DNA of 31,608 bases from an uncultured Clostridia bacterium (lineage in GTDB: Bacteria > Bacillota > Clostridia > Christensenellales > Borkfalkiaceae). Both the position numbers and the translations under genes were made by a program. Positions 6,778-13,991 of the stretch are shown here, one piece after another (within the stretch, counting starts at the first letter, position 1; each line of letters opens with the position of its first letter). The stretch covers positions 1 to 31,608 of the forward strand of contig CAMUNT010000007.1 in the NCBI GenBank assembly GCA_947090365.1. Reading direction: 5' to 3'. Below the pieces are notes generated by a model. It was given only the letters and a program-made list of their open reading frames with translations, did no database searches and was not told the DNA's origin.

Positions 6778-6794
6778 GTTAAGGAGGTTATAAT

Positions 6795-8273
6795 ATGTCA
6801 GTAATAAACGTGGAAAATTTAACTTTTTCGTACCCTTCCGGCTACGATAATATTTTTGAAAAAGTGAATTTCCGGATAGACACCGACTGGAAATTGGGTT
6901 TTGTAGGCAGAAACGGCAGAGGCAAAACCACCTTTTTGAACCTGTTGCAGGGCAAATACGAGTACCGCGGAAAGATCACATCCTCCGTTCAGTTCGATTA
7001 TTTCCCGTATACCGTAACCGATAAAAATATGCCTGCGCTTGACGTTTTACGGCAAGTCTGCCCCGATGCCGAAGAATGGCGCATTATGCGCGAGCTCAGC
7101 CTTCTCGACGTCGACAGCGGGGCTTTGTACCGCCCCTTTTACACCCTTTCCAACGGCGAACAGACCAAGGTTCTGCTTGCGGGGCTTTTCTTAAACGAAG
7201 GGCACTTTCTGCTTATCGACGAACCGACGAACCACCTTGACGCCAAGGCAAGAGAGCTTGTTTCGGCGTATCTTCGCAAAAAGATAAGCTTTATACTCGT
7301 TTCGCACGACAGAAGCTTTCTCGACGGCTGCGTTGACCACATACTTTCGCTGAACAAAACGAACATCGAAGTGCAGAGCGGTAATTTTTCTTCCTTTATG
7401 GAAAACTTCGAAAGACAACAGGAATACGAAAGTAAGCAAAGCGAACGACTGCAAACCGATATTAAGCGATTACAGAAAACGGCAAGGCAAACCGCCCAAT
7501 GGGCTGACCGCGTTGAAGCGTCGAAAAACGAAAAAATTTCCGGATTAAGACCCGACAAGGGCTACATCGGGCACAAGTCCGCAAAAATGATGAAACGCGC
7601 AAAGTCCGCCGAAGCAAGACGGCAAAAGGAAATCGACCAAAAATCCGAGTTATTAAAAAACCGCGAAACCGAAAGCTGTTTAAAACTGACTCCTCTCGAA
7701 TACCGCGCCGAACGGATTGTCGCGTTCACCTCCGTCGCACCCGTTTACGGGGATAAGCAAATATGCGCGCCTATAACATTTGAAATTAAACGCGGTGAGA
7801 GAATAGCCATCGAAGGTAAAAACGGCAGCGGAAAAAGCAGTTTGCTGAAACTGCTGTGCGGACAAAAAATCGAACACACCGGCGCGGTAAGCTTGGGTTC
7901 GAATTTAATTGTATCATACGTTCCTCAGGACGCCGGTCACCTTTACGGAACGCTGACGGAGTTCGCCTCCCTCCATCGCGTCGACGAAAGCTTATTCAAA
8001 GCCGTTCTGCACAAGTTGGGATTAAACAAACTGCAATTCGACAAAGATATATCCGATTTTTCCGACGGACAGAAGAAAAAGGTTTTAATTGCAAAAAGCC
8101 TGTGCGAGCGGGCGCATTTGTACGTCTGGGACGAACCGCTGAACTTTATCGACGTCTATTCGCGCATTCAGATAGAAAACCTTTTAGACGAATTTCAACC
8201 CACGATGATTTTCGTCGAACACGACAAAGCTTTCCGTAATAAAATAGCCACGAAAATTATAAGTTTACAGTAA
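6795..8273 (+). CDS. lsa: Lsa-type ABC-F ribosome protection protein
   Basis: This 492-residue protein has two ABC ATPase domains and no membrane segment. Domain 1 has Walker A GRNGRGKTT (about 39-47), signature LSNGEQTK and Walker B LLIDEPTNHLD. Domain 2 has GKNGSGKSS, signature FSDGQKKK and VWDEPLNFID. The linker between (about 200-290) is the charged antibiotic-resistance-domain arm. The opening (INVENLTFSYPSGYDNIFE) and the stretch FYTLSNGEQTKVLLAGLFL are typical of the Lsa group, which dislodges lincosamides, streptogramin A and pleuromutilins from the ribosome. AAGGAGG precedes ATG 6795. GC and codon use match the core genome, so it looks resident rather than recently acquired. The actual resistance spectrum is not readable from sequence. 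Confidence 0.85.
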   Translation: MSVINVENLTFSYPSGYDNIFEKVNFRIDTDWKLGFVGRNGRGKTTFLNLLQGKYEYRGKITSSVQFDYFPYTVTDKNMPALDVLRQVCPDAEEWRIMRELSLLDVDSGALYRPFYTLSNGEQTKVLLAGLFLNEGHFLLIDEPTNHLDAKARELVSAYLRKKISFILVSHDRSFLDGCVDHILSLNKTNIEVQSGNFSSFMENFERQQEYESKQSERLQTDIKRLQKTARQTAQWADRVEASKNEKISGLRPDKGYIGHKSAKMMKRAKSAEARRQKEIDQKSELLKNRETESCLKLTPLEYRAERIVAFTSVAPVYGDKQICAPITFEIKRGERIAIEGKNGSGKSSLLKLLCGQKIEHTGAVSLGSNLIVSYVPQDAGHLYGTLTEFASLHRVDESLFKAVLHKLGLNKLQFDKDISDFSDGQKKKVLIAKSLCERAHLYVWDEPLNFIDVYSRIQIENLLDEFQPTMIFVEHDKAFRNKIATKIISLQ

Positions 8274-8303
8274 AAAGAGAGCAGATTTTATCTGCTCTCT
8301 TTT
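8273..8303. terminator. Bidirectional terminator between ABC-F and lipoprotein genes
   Basis: Perfect 13 bp arms (AAAAGAGAGCAGA/TCTGCTCTCTTTT) surround a TTTTA loop. The A- and T-rich ends serve transcripts arriving from both convergent genes. Confidence 0.85.
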
Positions 8304-8308
8304 ATATT

Positions 8309-10123
8309 TCAATATTTGCTTTTGAGAAGCGAAACGCCGAATTGAGTTTTTGCGCCAGAGCCGTAATTCAAATCGTCAAGCACCTCTTTAAGCTTTTCAA
8401 GCTCCGTTGCAGAGATATTAAATGGCTGTTCCCCGTCCTGAGTATGCCATTTGAAATATTCGGTTTTCAAAACAGACGGCGAGCTGTTGGTAAACTTGTT
8501 GCCAGCATCCGACGACGAACCGACGTAAGCCGTTGAATTTGCGCCCGCCCGATAACTGCAATTGACGAGTTCGTAACCGCCGTCCACCTTAGGCGAAGAA
8601 TTACTGTCGTTATTCTTCAAAAGAGTATCAATGCCATCGAAAATGCAGTTTTCCGCCTTGAAGCTTGCACCGTTACCGCAGACTATACCCTGCGACACAA
8701 GCGCGCACTTCCAACTGCCGTTCACGCCGGAAACCGCGCTTTGCGCGAAGCCTTTAAGCTTGGCGCGGTATGCGTAATACTGCGAGCTGTCAACGATGCA
8801 GTTATACATATAAGCGTTGCCGCCGCGTATCTTGGGAAGCCTGTCTTCGAGGTTGATAAATTTGCAGTTTGCAAAGGATACGCACAGTTTCAGGTTGTAT
8901 TCGTAATCTTCCTTATTGTTACCGCTGTCACCGCACAAAAGGCCCTTTTTCTGCGGAATCGCAATGCCGTACAGAATATCTTCGAAGCTTGCGCCCCTGT
9001 TTCTGAGAGCGTCGTAATAGGCGTGCATTGAAACGTAGTCCGTATCGGCGGTATCCTTATGCGCCTGATAATCCGCTTCGATTTTCTCCATCATTTTATA
9101 GATATAACCGTCGGTATCGTCGCTTCCCGCGTTGAAATTGCACCAGCTTATATGCAGGCCGTTATTCCCGTCCGCGCCGTAAGGAGCGCGGAACGCTACG
9201 CCCGCGTTCGCGGTGTAATCGGGGTTGGAATAGTCTATCTGACCGTCGTAGGATTTGCCGAAGGTGCAGTGGTCTATCCAGACGTATCCGCAGAAAGCTA
9301 TTTTAAAATAAGCCCAGCCGAACCAGTCATAATCGCCTATTTTGCCTGCCGATTTGTTTCCGTCCTCCCACTGCCACATTTCGTCGAATTCGAGATTTCT
9401 GAAAACCACGTTATTGTCGCTTGTAAGCTTAAAACCGCAGTGGGTAAGCCGCGCGCCGTTTTTGGAATAGATTAAAAGGTCAGACGTATTTTCCACCTTG
9501 ATCTGCGACATTCCGTTTTCGAGAAATGTATCCGAGCTGTAAAGATAGTCCTTTAAATTATTATATTTTTTTGCAAAATCGTCGACCAGTCCGCTTGATT
9601 TTACACTGTCGCTAAGCTTGTAATAACCGAGGTTCAAATCGTTTTCAATCTCTATTACGCGGACCGTTCCCTTAAAATTGTCTTCCGTATAGCCGTCGGC
9701 AGGCACCTGAGTATAAGTGCCTGTTTCATCGTCCCAGACGTTTTTATAGTGATACTTCGCATCGCGGATTGCATCGACAAGCTCTTCCGCCGTCTTTACC
9801 TTGCGGTATGCGGAGGTGTTTTCGTAAACGGAAAAATCGCCTATTTTGTCCGTAACGTAACCGTCTGCCGACAAATCGACCGTCGGCTGTACCGGCTTAT
9901 CGTCGGGCTCTTCCTTATCGGAACCGTCCGAGCCGTCGCCGTCGGGGTTTGGCTTCTCACTGCCGTCGGGATTTTCCTTATCGGTATCGTCGTCGGGATT
10001 CGGCTGTATTATATCCGTATAATCATCCGCAGAGCCGTCCTTATCGCCGGAACCGCCCGAACAGCCGACCGCCGTCGTAAGCGAAAGCGCCAAAGCAAGT
10101 ATCCCCGCAAAAATTTTTTTCAA
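8309..10123 (-). CDS. Pectate lyase family 1-like secreted lipoprotein
   Basis: This 604-residue protein has a lipoprotein signal with lipobox TAVGC (Cys21), then a linker of about 60 residues rich in Asp, Gly, Pro, Ser and Glu. A right-handed beta-helix domain follows, with polysaccharide lyase family 1 hallmarks: VWIDHCTF...YDGQID (281-297, calcium and substrate region) and RLPKIRGG (428-435), matching the R-x-P-x-x-R-x-G catalytic motif. It should cleave polygalacturonate by beta-elimination at the cell surface; Cys richness (about ten in the helix) is notable. The start is a TTG at 10123 with GGGAGGAA upstream, overlapping the stop of the phosphoesterase by 4 nt, so translation is coupled. 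Confidence 0.8.
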   Translation of the reverse strand: MKKIFAGILALALSLTTAVGCSGGSGDKDGSADDYTDIIQPNPDDDTDKENPDGSEKPNPDGDGSDGSDKEEPDDKPVQPTVDLSADGYVTDKIGDFSVYENTSAYRKVKTAEELVDAIRDAKYHYKNVWDDETGTYTQVPADGYTEDNFKGTVRVIEIENDLNLGYYKLSDSVKSSGLVDDFAKKYNNLKDYLYSSDTFLENGMSQIKVENTSDLLIYSKNGARLTHCGFKLTSDNNVVFRNLEFDEMWQWEDGNKSAGKIGDYDWFGWAYFKIAFCGYVWIDHCTFGKSYDGQIDYSNPDYTANAGVAFRAPYGADGNNGLHISWCNFNAGSDDTDGYIYKMMEKIEADYQAHKDTADTDYVSMHAYYDALRNRGASFEDILYGIAIPQKKGLLCGDSGNNKEDYEYNLKLCVSFANCKFINLEDRLPKIRGGNAYMYNCIVDSSQYYAYRAKLKGFAQSAVSGVNGSWKCALVSQGIVCGNGASFKAENCIFDGIDTLLKNNDSNSSPKVDGGYELVNCSYRAGANSTAYVGSSSDAGNKFTNSSPSVLKTEYFKWHTQDGEQPFNISATELEKLKEVLDDLNYGSGAKTQFGVSLLKSKY

Positions 10124-10845
10124 AGGTAATTCCTCCCTTTCATTAATTTTACGTTATCCATCCCCAATTCGACAACGTTATCGAAAATGGCGGTGTATTT
10201 ACCGCTTAAACGCGCGTCTGTATGAAAATGGCCGAAATACCAGTGCTTAAAATCGGCCGTATCCTCGAAGGCGGATAACAGCTTAACCTCGGGGCACCCG
10301 CCCTTTCTGCCCGCAAGGGCGCGTATCGCAGGATATGCAAGCGCGCGCTGTCCGCAGGCGTGGGTTATAATATAGTCGATTTTATTGCCGTACCTTTTAA
10401 GGTTTGCCATACCCTCGTCAAACTCTTCAACGGTCGGAAGCTCACTTTTCCACCAGCTACGCCCCGCAACGAGGTATTCCCTGTCGATGCTGGTTGCACC
10501 GCCGAAGGTAAAAATAGTTTTGCCCTCAATTTCGAAAACCTGCCCGCGCATTAAATGAATTAAATCGGGCCTTATTTTATGCACCCTTCCGCCGTTCCAT
10601 ATTTCCTCGGGAAAGGAATTCAGCAAGTCGAAATTTTCGTGGTTACCGTCGATAAACAGCACCGTAAAAGGGAGCTCTTTATAATACCTGAGATTTCCGA
10701 CAAGTGTTTCATTGCTCCATACCGCGCCGCAATCGCCCGCGATTATTACGAAATCTTTTTTGGTAAGAAATTGATTTTCGCCCGCAAAAATATGCAGTTT
10801 GCGAAAATCCTGCAGGCCGTGCGTATCGCCCGTTACAAAAATCAT
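10120..10845 (-). CDS. Calcineurin-like metallophosphoesterase
   Basis: The protein has 241 residues and the complete metallophosphoesterase motif set: GDTHG (about 6-10), GDCGAVW (about 37-43), GNHENF (about 66-71), a central TH before ACGQRA, and GHFHTD near residue 205. These bind two metal ions and hydrolyse phosphate mono- or diesters, or nucleotides; the substrate is unknown. There is no signal peptide, so it is cytoplasmic. GGAG precedes ATG 10845. It is co-translated with the downstream lyase lipoprotein, an odd functional pairing that gives no clear hint of role. Confidence 0.85.
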   Translation of the reverse strand: MIFVTGDTHGLQDFRKLHIFAGENQFLTKKDFVIIAGDCGAVWSNETLVGNLRYYKELPFTVLFIDGNHENFDLLNSFPEEIWNGGRVHKIRPDLIHLMRGQVFEIEGKTIFTFGGATSIDREYLVAGRSWWKSELPTVEEFDEGMANLKRYGNKIDYIITHACGQRALAYPAIRALAGRKGGCPEVKLLSAFEDTADFKHWYFGHFHTDARLSGKYTAIFDNVVELGMDNVKLMKGRNYL

Positions 10846-10915
10846 TTCCCGCTCCTCATTTAATTACCGCCGTATTCAGTTCGCAAGAAAATCCGTTTTC
10901 ACTCTTTTTTTAAAA

Positions 10916-11857
10916 TTACTGCCGTTTACTTCCGTTTTCTTCACGCTTTTTGGTTGCCAGAACGGAAACCTTCATATTTTCGCCCAGACTTTCGTTTACG
11001 TTTACCGAAAAGAATATATCTGCCGACGCGTTAAAGGAAGAAGCCAGATAATCGGAAATTTGCCTGATCTCGTCCGTTTGCGGCGTTTCACCGCTTTCAA
11101 CCACAACAAGAAGTCTGTTTGCGCCGTCGGGAAAATTTATCGACAGCGGGCAGTCCATAGCCATTTTGGCCGCACTGAGCGCGCGGTCTTTGCCCCTGTA
11201 CGCACCAACGCCGAAGTAAACCTTATCCGAGTCCGTAAGAACGTACGTCAACTCATTATATTCTATATTTATTACTCCCGGCACCGTTGCAGGCATTAAA
11301 ACGGTAAGCAGTACGCTTTCAATCATTGCGTCCGCAATAAGCAGCTCCTTTTCCATAGGAAGCTTGAACGGCGTAAGAAAATTGCCGTTACCGCAAGGCA
11401 CGATTATCGCCGTATCGGCAACGTTTTTAAGTTCGAATATACACCTGTCGGCATTATCCTGACGTATTTGTTCCTCGCTCATAAGCGGAGTACATACTGT
11501 GGCAACCGTTAAAATTCCGTTCACTTTTGCCTCTTCGGCAATCAACGGCGCAACAGCAGAGGCGAAGCCCCCGCCCACGCCGGCAACCAGAATAACCATA
11601 TCCGCACCTTTGACGATGCCGTTCAGCCGTTCCCTATCCGACTTAGCCGTTTGTTCGCATAAACCGCTATCGCCCGCAGAGCGCATACCGCATTCGAGCT
11701 TTATTTTGTTTTCGCATTTCAGCCGCTCCATAGTAACGCAATCGTCGTCAATTGCGTAATACTCCGCAGCGCGAAGCTCAAACTCCGTCATTTTGTTTAC
11801 AAGACGGCAACCGGCGCCGCCTATACCTATAACTTTTATCTTGGGTAATTTTTCCAT
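10916..11857 (-). CDS. Divergent FtsZ-like tubulin/FtsZ family protein
   Basis: The protein has 313 residues. The N-terminus IKVIGIGGAGCRLVNKM is the FtsZ nucleotide-binding start. The stretch KGADMVILVAGVGGGFASAV (84-102) aligns with FtsZ GADMVF-V-TAGMGGGTGTGA, but the tubulin signature GGGTGTG has become GGGFASA (95-101). The T7 loop, normally N-x-D-x-x-D, reads NIEYNE, with both acidic positions as Glu. The C-terminal FtsZ peptide is missing; the protein ends in a basic tail. It is therefore a paralogue that may bind nucleotide weakly or not at all rather than the division FtsZ. GAGGTG precedes ATG 11857, and a TATAAT (-10) lies at 11875-11880. The gene leads a leftward group with the phosphoesterase and lyase. 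Confidence 0.75.
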   Translation of the reverse strand: MEKLPKIKVIGIGGAGCRLVNKMTEFELRAAEYYAIDDDCVTMERLKCENKIKLECGMRSAGDSGLCEQTAKSDRERLNGIVKGADMVILVAGVGGGFASAVAPLIAEEAKVNGILTVATVCTPLMSEEQIRQDNADRCIFELKNVADTAIIVPCGNGNFLTPFKLPMEKELLIADAMIESVLLTVLMPATVPGVINIEYNELTYVLTDSDKVYFGVGAYRGKDRALSAAKMAMDCPLSINFPDGANRLLVVVESGETPQTDEIRQISDYLASSFNASADIFFSVNVNESLGENMKVSVLATKKREENGSKRQ

Positions 11858-12055
11858 ATTTGCACCTCGAAACTATTATAACATAAAATAATTAATTTGA
11901 ACACTATACTTTATAAAATTTTTTTAAATTTGCAAAAAATGTACTCAACAGGCAACTGTCCGCCGTTAAAAGCATAATTTCTTTCTGCGTACCCGACAGA
12001 CGTAAAGCAAAAAAGAAACCTGTAACTTTTACAAGTTTCCTTGTCGGCGTAATTT

Positions 12056-12313
12056 TTATGATACGCCTTTCTTTTGCCTATCGCCGTTAAAAAAATGATA
12101 AGCCCTATCGCAAGCGTACAGGGAAAAATCGTAAACAAGAGCGGGAGGCTCGTTTAAAAGCGCGTAATCGTCGCCGTACGGCTCGCCCTCTGCACCCGAC
12201 AGACTGCTTAAAAGCCATTTTCTTTTTATATCCGCCTCCGCCCCGTCACACCCACTATAACGGGAATTTTGCCATCTTCCGCTTCCGAAATTTTCCTTGG
12301 CGTTTCTAATTAA
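12056..12313 (-). pseudogene. Orphan coding remnant without a start codon
   Basis: This 85-codon open frame is bounded by stop codons at 12056 and 12314 and contains no ATG, GTG or TTG start with a binding site. Codon use resembles resident genes (GAG GGC GAG CCG TAC GGC GAC GAT...). The peptide SSLSGAEGEPYGDDYALLNE then PPALVYDFSLYACDRAYHFF reads as plausible globular protein. I do not recognise the family. The remaining parts of 11858-12382 hold no other gene I can support. Confidence 0.3.
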
Positions 12314-12382
12314 TTAAATTATACAGTATTACGGCAGAAAATTCAAGGATTATCGGGCATTTTTTTTGAAAGGATGCCGTTT

Positions 12383-12644
12383 TTAATTGCAGACTTCTAT
12401 GCCCAAAAGAATACCTATCTTTACTCCTTCGGTAAAATGCTCGTCCGCTGTCTTGGCCGCTAACTCGTCGCTGAGGTCGCAGAACTGTTCAAATTCTTTT
12501 TTCTTTTCTTCGGACAGGTCTTTTTCTACAATATCATGTTGGTTGGCAACTTTTCCAAGTATTTCTTTAAAACTCTTCACTCATCTTCACCTTTTCGCAA
12601 TTCCCTCGGTCGCAGTAAAATATTTCTTTAATAATTGATTTCAT
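12383..12644 (-). pseudogene. DUF6809-like small protein, split by +1 frameshift
   Basis: ATG 12644 (after AAGGAGG) opens a 25-codon frame, MKSIIKEIFYCDRGNCEKVK then MSEEF, stopping at 12567-12569. One base further on, the other frame continues FKEILGKVANQHDIVEKDLS to the stop at 12383. Joined, they give a protein of about 87 residues with the layout of the DUF6809 family: MKSI-x2-E-hydrophobic-Y start, charged middle, and a terminal F-x-E-G-hydrophobic-x-hydrophobic-G helix. The join is at GAG TTT TAA AGA, a run of four T. It is either a one-base insertion (pseudogene or read error) or a +1 shift at TTT-TAA. A GTG at 12580 could also start the second frame independently. Function of the family is unknown. 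Confidence 0.65.
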
Positions 12645-12666
12645 AAATACCTCCTTAGTTTATTTA

Positions 12667-12728
12667 ATAATATACCCCAGTACGGGGTATGTCAAGTATT
12701 TTACTGCATTCTGGGGTATAATTTATTT
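12667..12728. promoter_or_regulatory. Overlapping divergent promoters with CCCC-AGTAC-GGGG operator
   Basis: Leftward: TTGACA (12690-12695), 17 bp, TATTAT (12667-12672), driving the DUF6809-like gene. The spacer is almost filled by the palindrome TACCCCAGTACGGGGTA. Rightward: TATAAT at 12717-12722, overlapped by a third GGGG half-site (CTGGGGTATAAT), ends only 6 nt before the XRE gene's ATG. Binding of the XRE protein here would repress both directions; that is inference from layout. Confidence 0.65.
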
Positions 12729-12932
12729 ATGATTTTATTTAACGGAAGAATTAAAGAACTAAGAACTGAAAAAAAACTTTCACAAAGTCAATTCGGAGAA
12801 ATATTGGGTGTAAACCAAAGAACAGTTAGTAATTGGGAAAAAAATATAAGACAACCCGACTTTGAAACTCTGGAAAAAATTGCAAAATACTTCGGCGTTA
12901 CAACCGATTATTTGTTAGGTTTAGAAGATTAA
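12729..12932 (+). CDS. XRE-family HTH transcriptional regulator (leaderless)
   Basis: The 67 residues are one Cro/C1-type helix-turn-helix: IKELRTEKKLSQSQFGEILG then VNQRTVSNWEKNIRQPD as recognition helix, ending in the common YFGVTTDYLLG. Small single-domain XRE regulators of this kind control themselves and a neighbour. There is no Shine-Dalgarno site and the -10 box ends 6 nt before ATG, so the mRNA probably begins at the start codon. The likely target is the divergent DUF6809-like gene through the shared CCCC/GGGG palindrome. Confidence 0.85.
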   Translation: MILFNGRIKELRTEKKLSQSQFGEILGVNQRTVSNWEKNIRQPDFETLEKIAKYFGVTTDYLLGLED

Positions 12933-12957
12933 AAAAATTTAAAAGAGGTAAAAAATT

Positions 12958-13299
12958 ATGCCGTTTATAGACGTTAAGCTTTCAAAGAAAATTACAGACG
13001 GGGAAAAGGATTTGCTTAAAAGCGATTTGGGCAAGGCAATTTCCGTAATGCACAAGCCCGAAAGTTATTTAATGGTGGGTATTTCGGACGGGTACGACCT
13101 GTACTTTGCGGGCAACAAGCTTGCAAACGGAGCTTTCGTTTCCGTCAGCGTGTTCGGCAAGGCGAACGCTTCCGATACAGAAAAGATGACGGAAAGTATT
13201 TGCGGAATACTTGAAAAGCGGTTTTCGGTTGCGGGCAGCGACGTTTACGTAACCTATACCGACGTTGAAAACTGGGGCTGGAACAAAAGCAACTTTTAA
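12958..13299 (+). CDS. MIF-superfamily tautomerase
   Basis: The protein has 113 residues, the normal size of the macrophage migration inhibitory factor family. It begins MPFIDVKLS; after Met removal the N-terminal Pro is the catalytic base of tautomerases. Near the C-terminus VYVTYTDVENWGWN carries the family's conserved N-W-G-W-N/D element. Members form trimers and tautomerise phenylpyruvate or related keto-enol substrates; the physiological role in bacteria is unclear. GAGGT precedes ATG 12958. It lies 25 nt downstream of the XRE gene and may be co-transcribed, and ends at a strong terminator. Confidence 0.85.
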   Translation: MPFIDVKLSKKITDGEKDLLKSDLGKAISVMHKPESYLMVGISDGYDLYFAGNKLANGAFVSVSVFGKANASDTEKMTESICGILEKRFSVAGSDVYVTYTDVENWGWNKSNF

Positions 13300-13312
13300 A
13301 ACTTAAAAAATA

Positions 13313-13345
13313 AGCGGATTGCACTATGCAATCCGCTATTTTAAT
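13313..13345. terminator. Bidirectional terminator
   Basis: The perfect stem AGCGGATTGC/GCAATCCGCT (arms 13313-13322 and 13328-13337) is flanked by A-rich sequence on the left and T-rich on the right, serving the convergent tautomerase and response-regulator transcripts. Confidence 0.85.
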
Positions 13346-13352
13346 TTTATAA

Positions 13353-13991
13353 TCAGATTTTTCTTTTTAGTTTTTCTACCGCAGAAGCCCTGCCGTCCAC
13401 GCCCAGCTTGGAATAAATAGAGCTTATATAGTTGCGTGCAGTGCCGTCGGACACCTGCATTGCGGAGGCTATCTGTCTGTTGGTAAAGCCGTCTATAATC
13501 ATAAACGCGATTTCAACCTCCCTGTCGGAAAGGCCGAACGCTTTTTTCAGCTTTATTTCCTTGTCGGAAGAAACCATCATTGCCGCATCGGTAATTTTCT
13601 TGGCAATTTTCGAAGGCAGAATAGTATCGCCGGCGTACGCGTTTTTAATAGCGTCGATAAGCGCGGTTGCGCCTATATCCTTTAAAAGATAACCGCTTGC
13701 GCCGTTGTTTATCGCGCTTAAAATATAGTCGCTGTCGTCAAAGGTCGTAAGCACTATTATCTTTATATCGGGGTTTATATCCTTTATGCGCTTGGTTGCC
13801 GCAACGCCGTTCATATTGGGCATACGTATATCCATAAGCACGACGTCGGGCTTTAACTTAGAAGCAAGCTCGACCGCCTCCGCCCCGTCCCGCGCACAGC
13901 CTATAACCTGAAAATCACTGCAGGTTTCAAGCACGCTTTTAATGCCCTCTGTTAAAATGGTCTGATCGTCAGCCAATAAAATTTTAATCAT
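13353..13991 (-). CDS. NarL/LuxR-type response regulator
   Basis: The protein has 212 residues. The receiver domain (1-120) has the acidic pair D8/D9, the phosphoacceptor D54 in VVLMDIRMP, a Thr at 82-83 and K104 in YLLKD. The C-terminal LuxR-type HTH (about 148-212) reads LSDREVEIAFMIIDGFTNRQ then IASAMQVSDGTARNYISSIY. Phosphorylated dimers bind promoters; the regulon is not visible here. The start (ATG 13991) overlaps the end of the kinase gene by 8 nt, showing a coupled kinase-regulator pair similar in type to LiaSR/DesKR systems. Confidence 0.92.
   Translation of the reverse strand: MIKILLADDQTILTEGIKSVLETCSDFQVIGCARDGAEAVELASKLKPDVVLMDIRMPNMNGVAATKRIKDINPDIKIIVLTTFDDSDYILSAINNGASGYLLKDIGATALIDAIKNAYAGDTILPSKIAKKITDAAMMVSSDKEIKLKKAFGLSDREVEIAFMIIDGFTNRQIASAMQVSDGTARNYISSIYSKLGVDGRASAVEKLKRKI

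Noticed and set aside
6795..8273. Recently acquired mobile resistance gene
   Set aside because: Its base composition and codon use match the resident genes, and no insertion sequence or repeat flanks it; it lies outside the direct-repeat island. A resident Lsa-type gene fits better.
10799..11299. 166-codon plus-strand frame
   Set aside because: It lies antisense to the FtsZ-like gene, has no binding site and a composition typical of a shadow frame.
11911..12138. 75-codon minus-strand frame
   Set aside because: Its sequence is not protein-like compared with the overlapping frame at 12056-12313, and it has no ribosome binding site.
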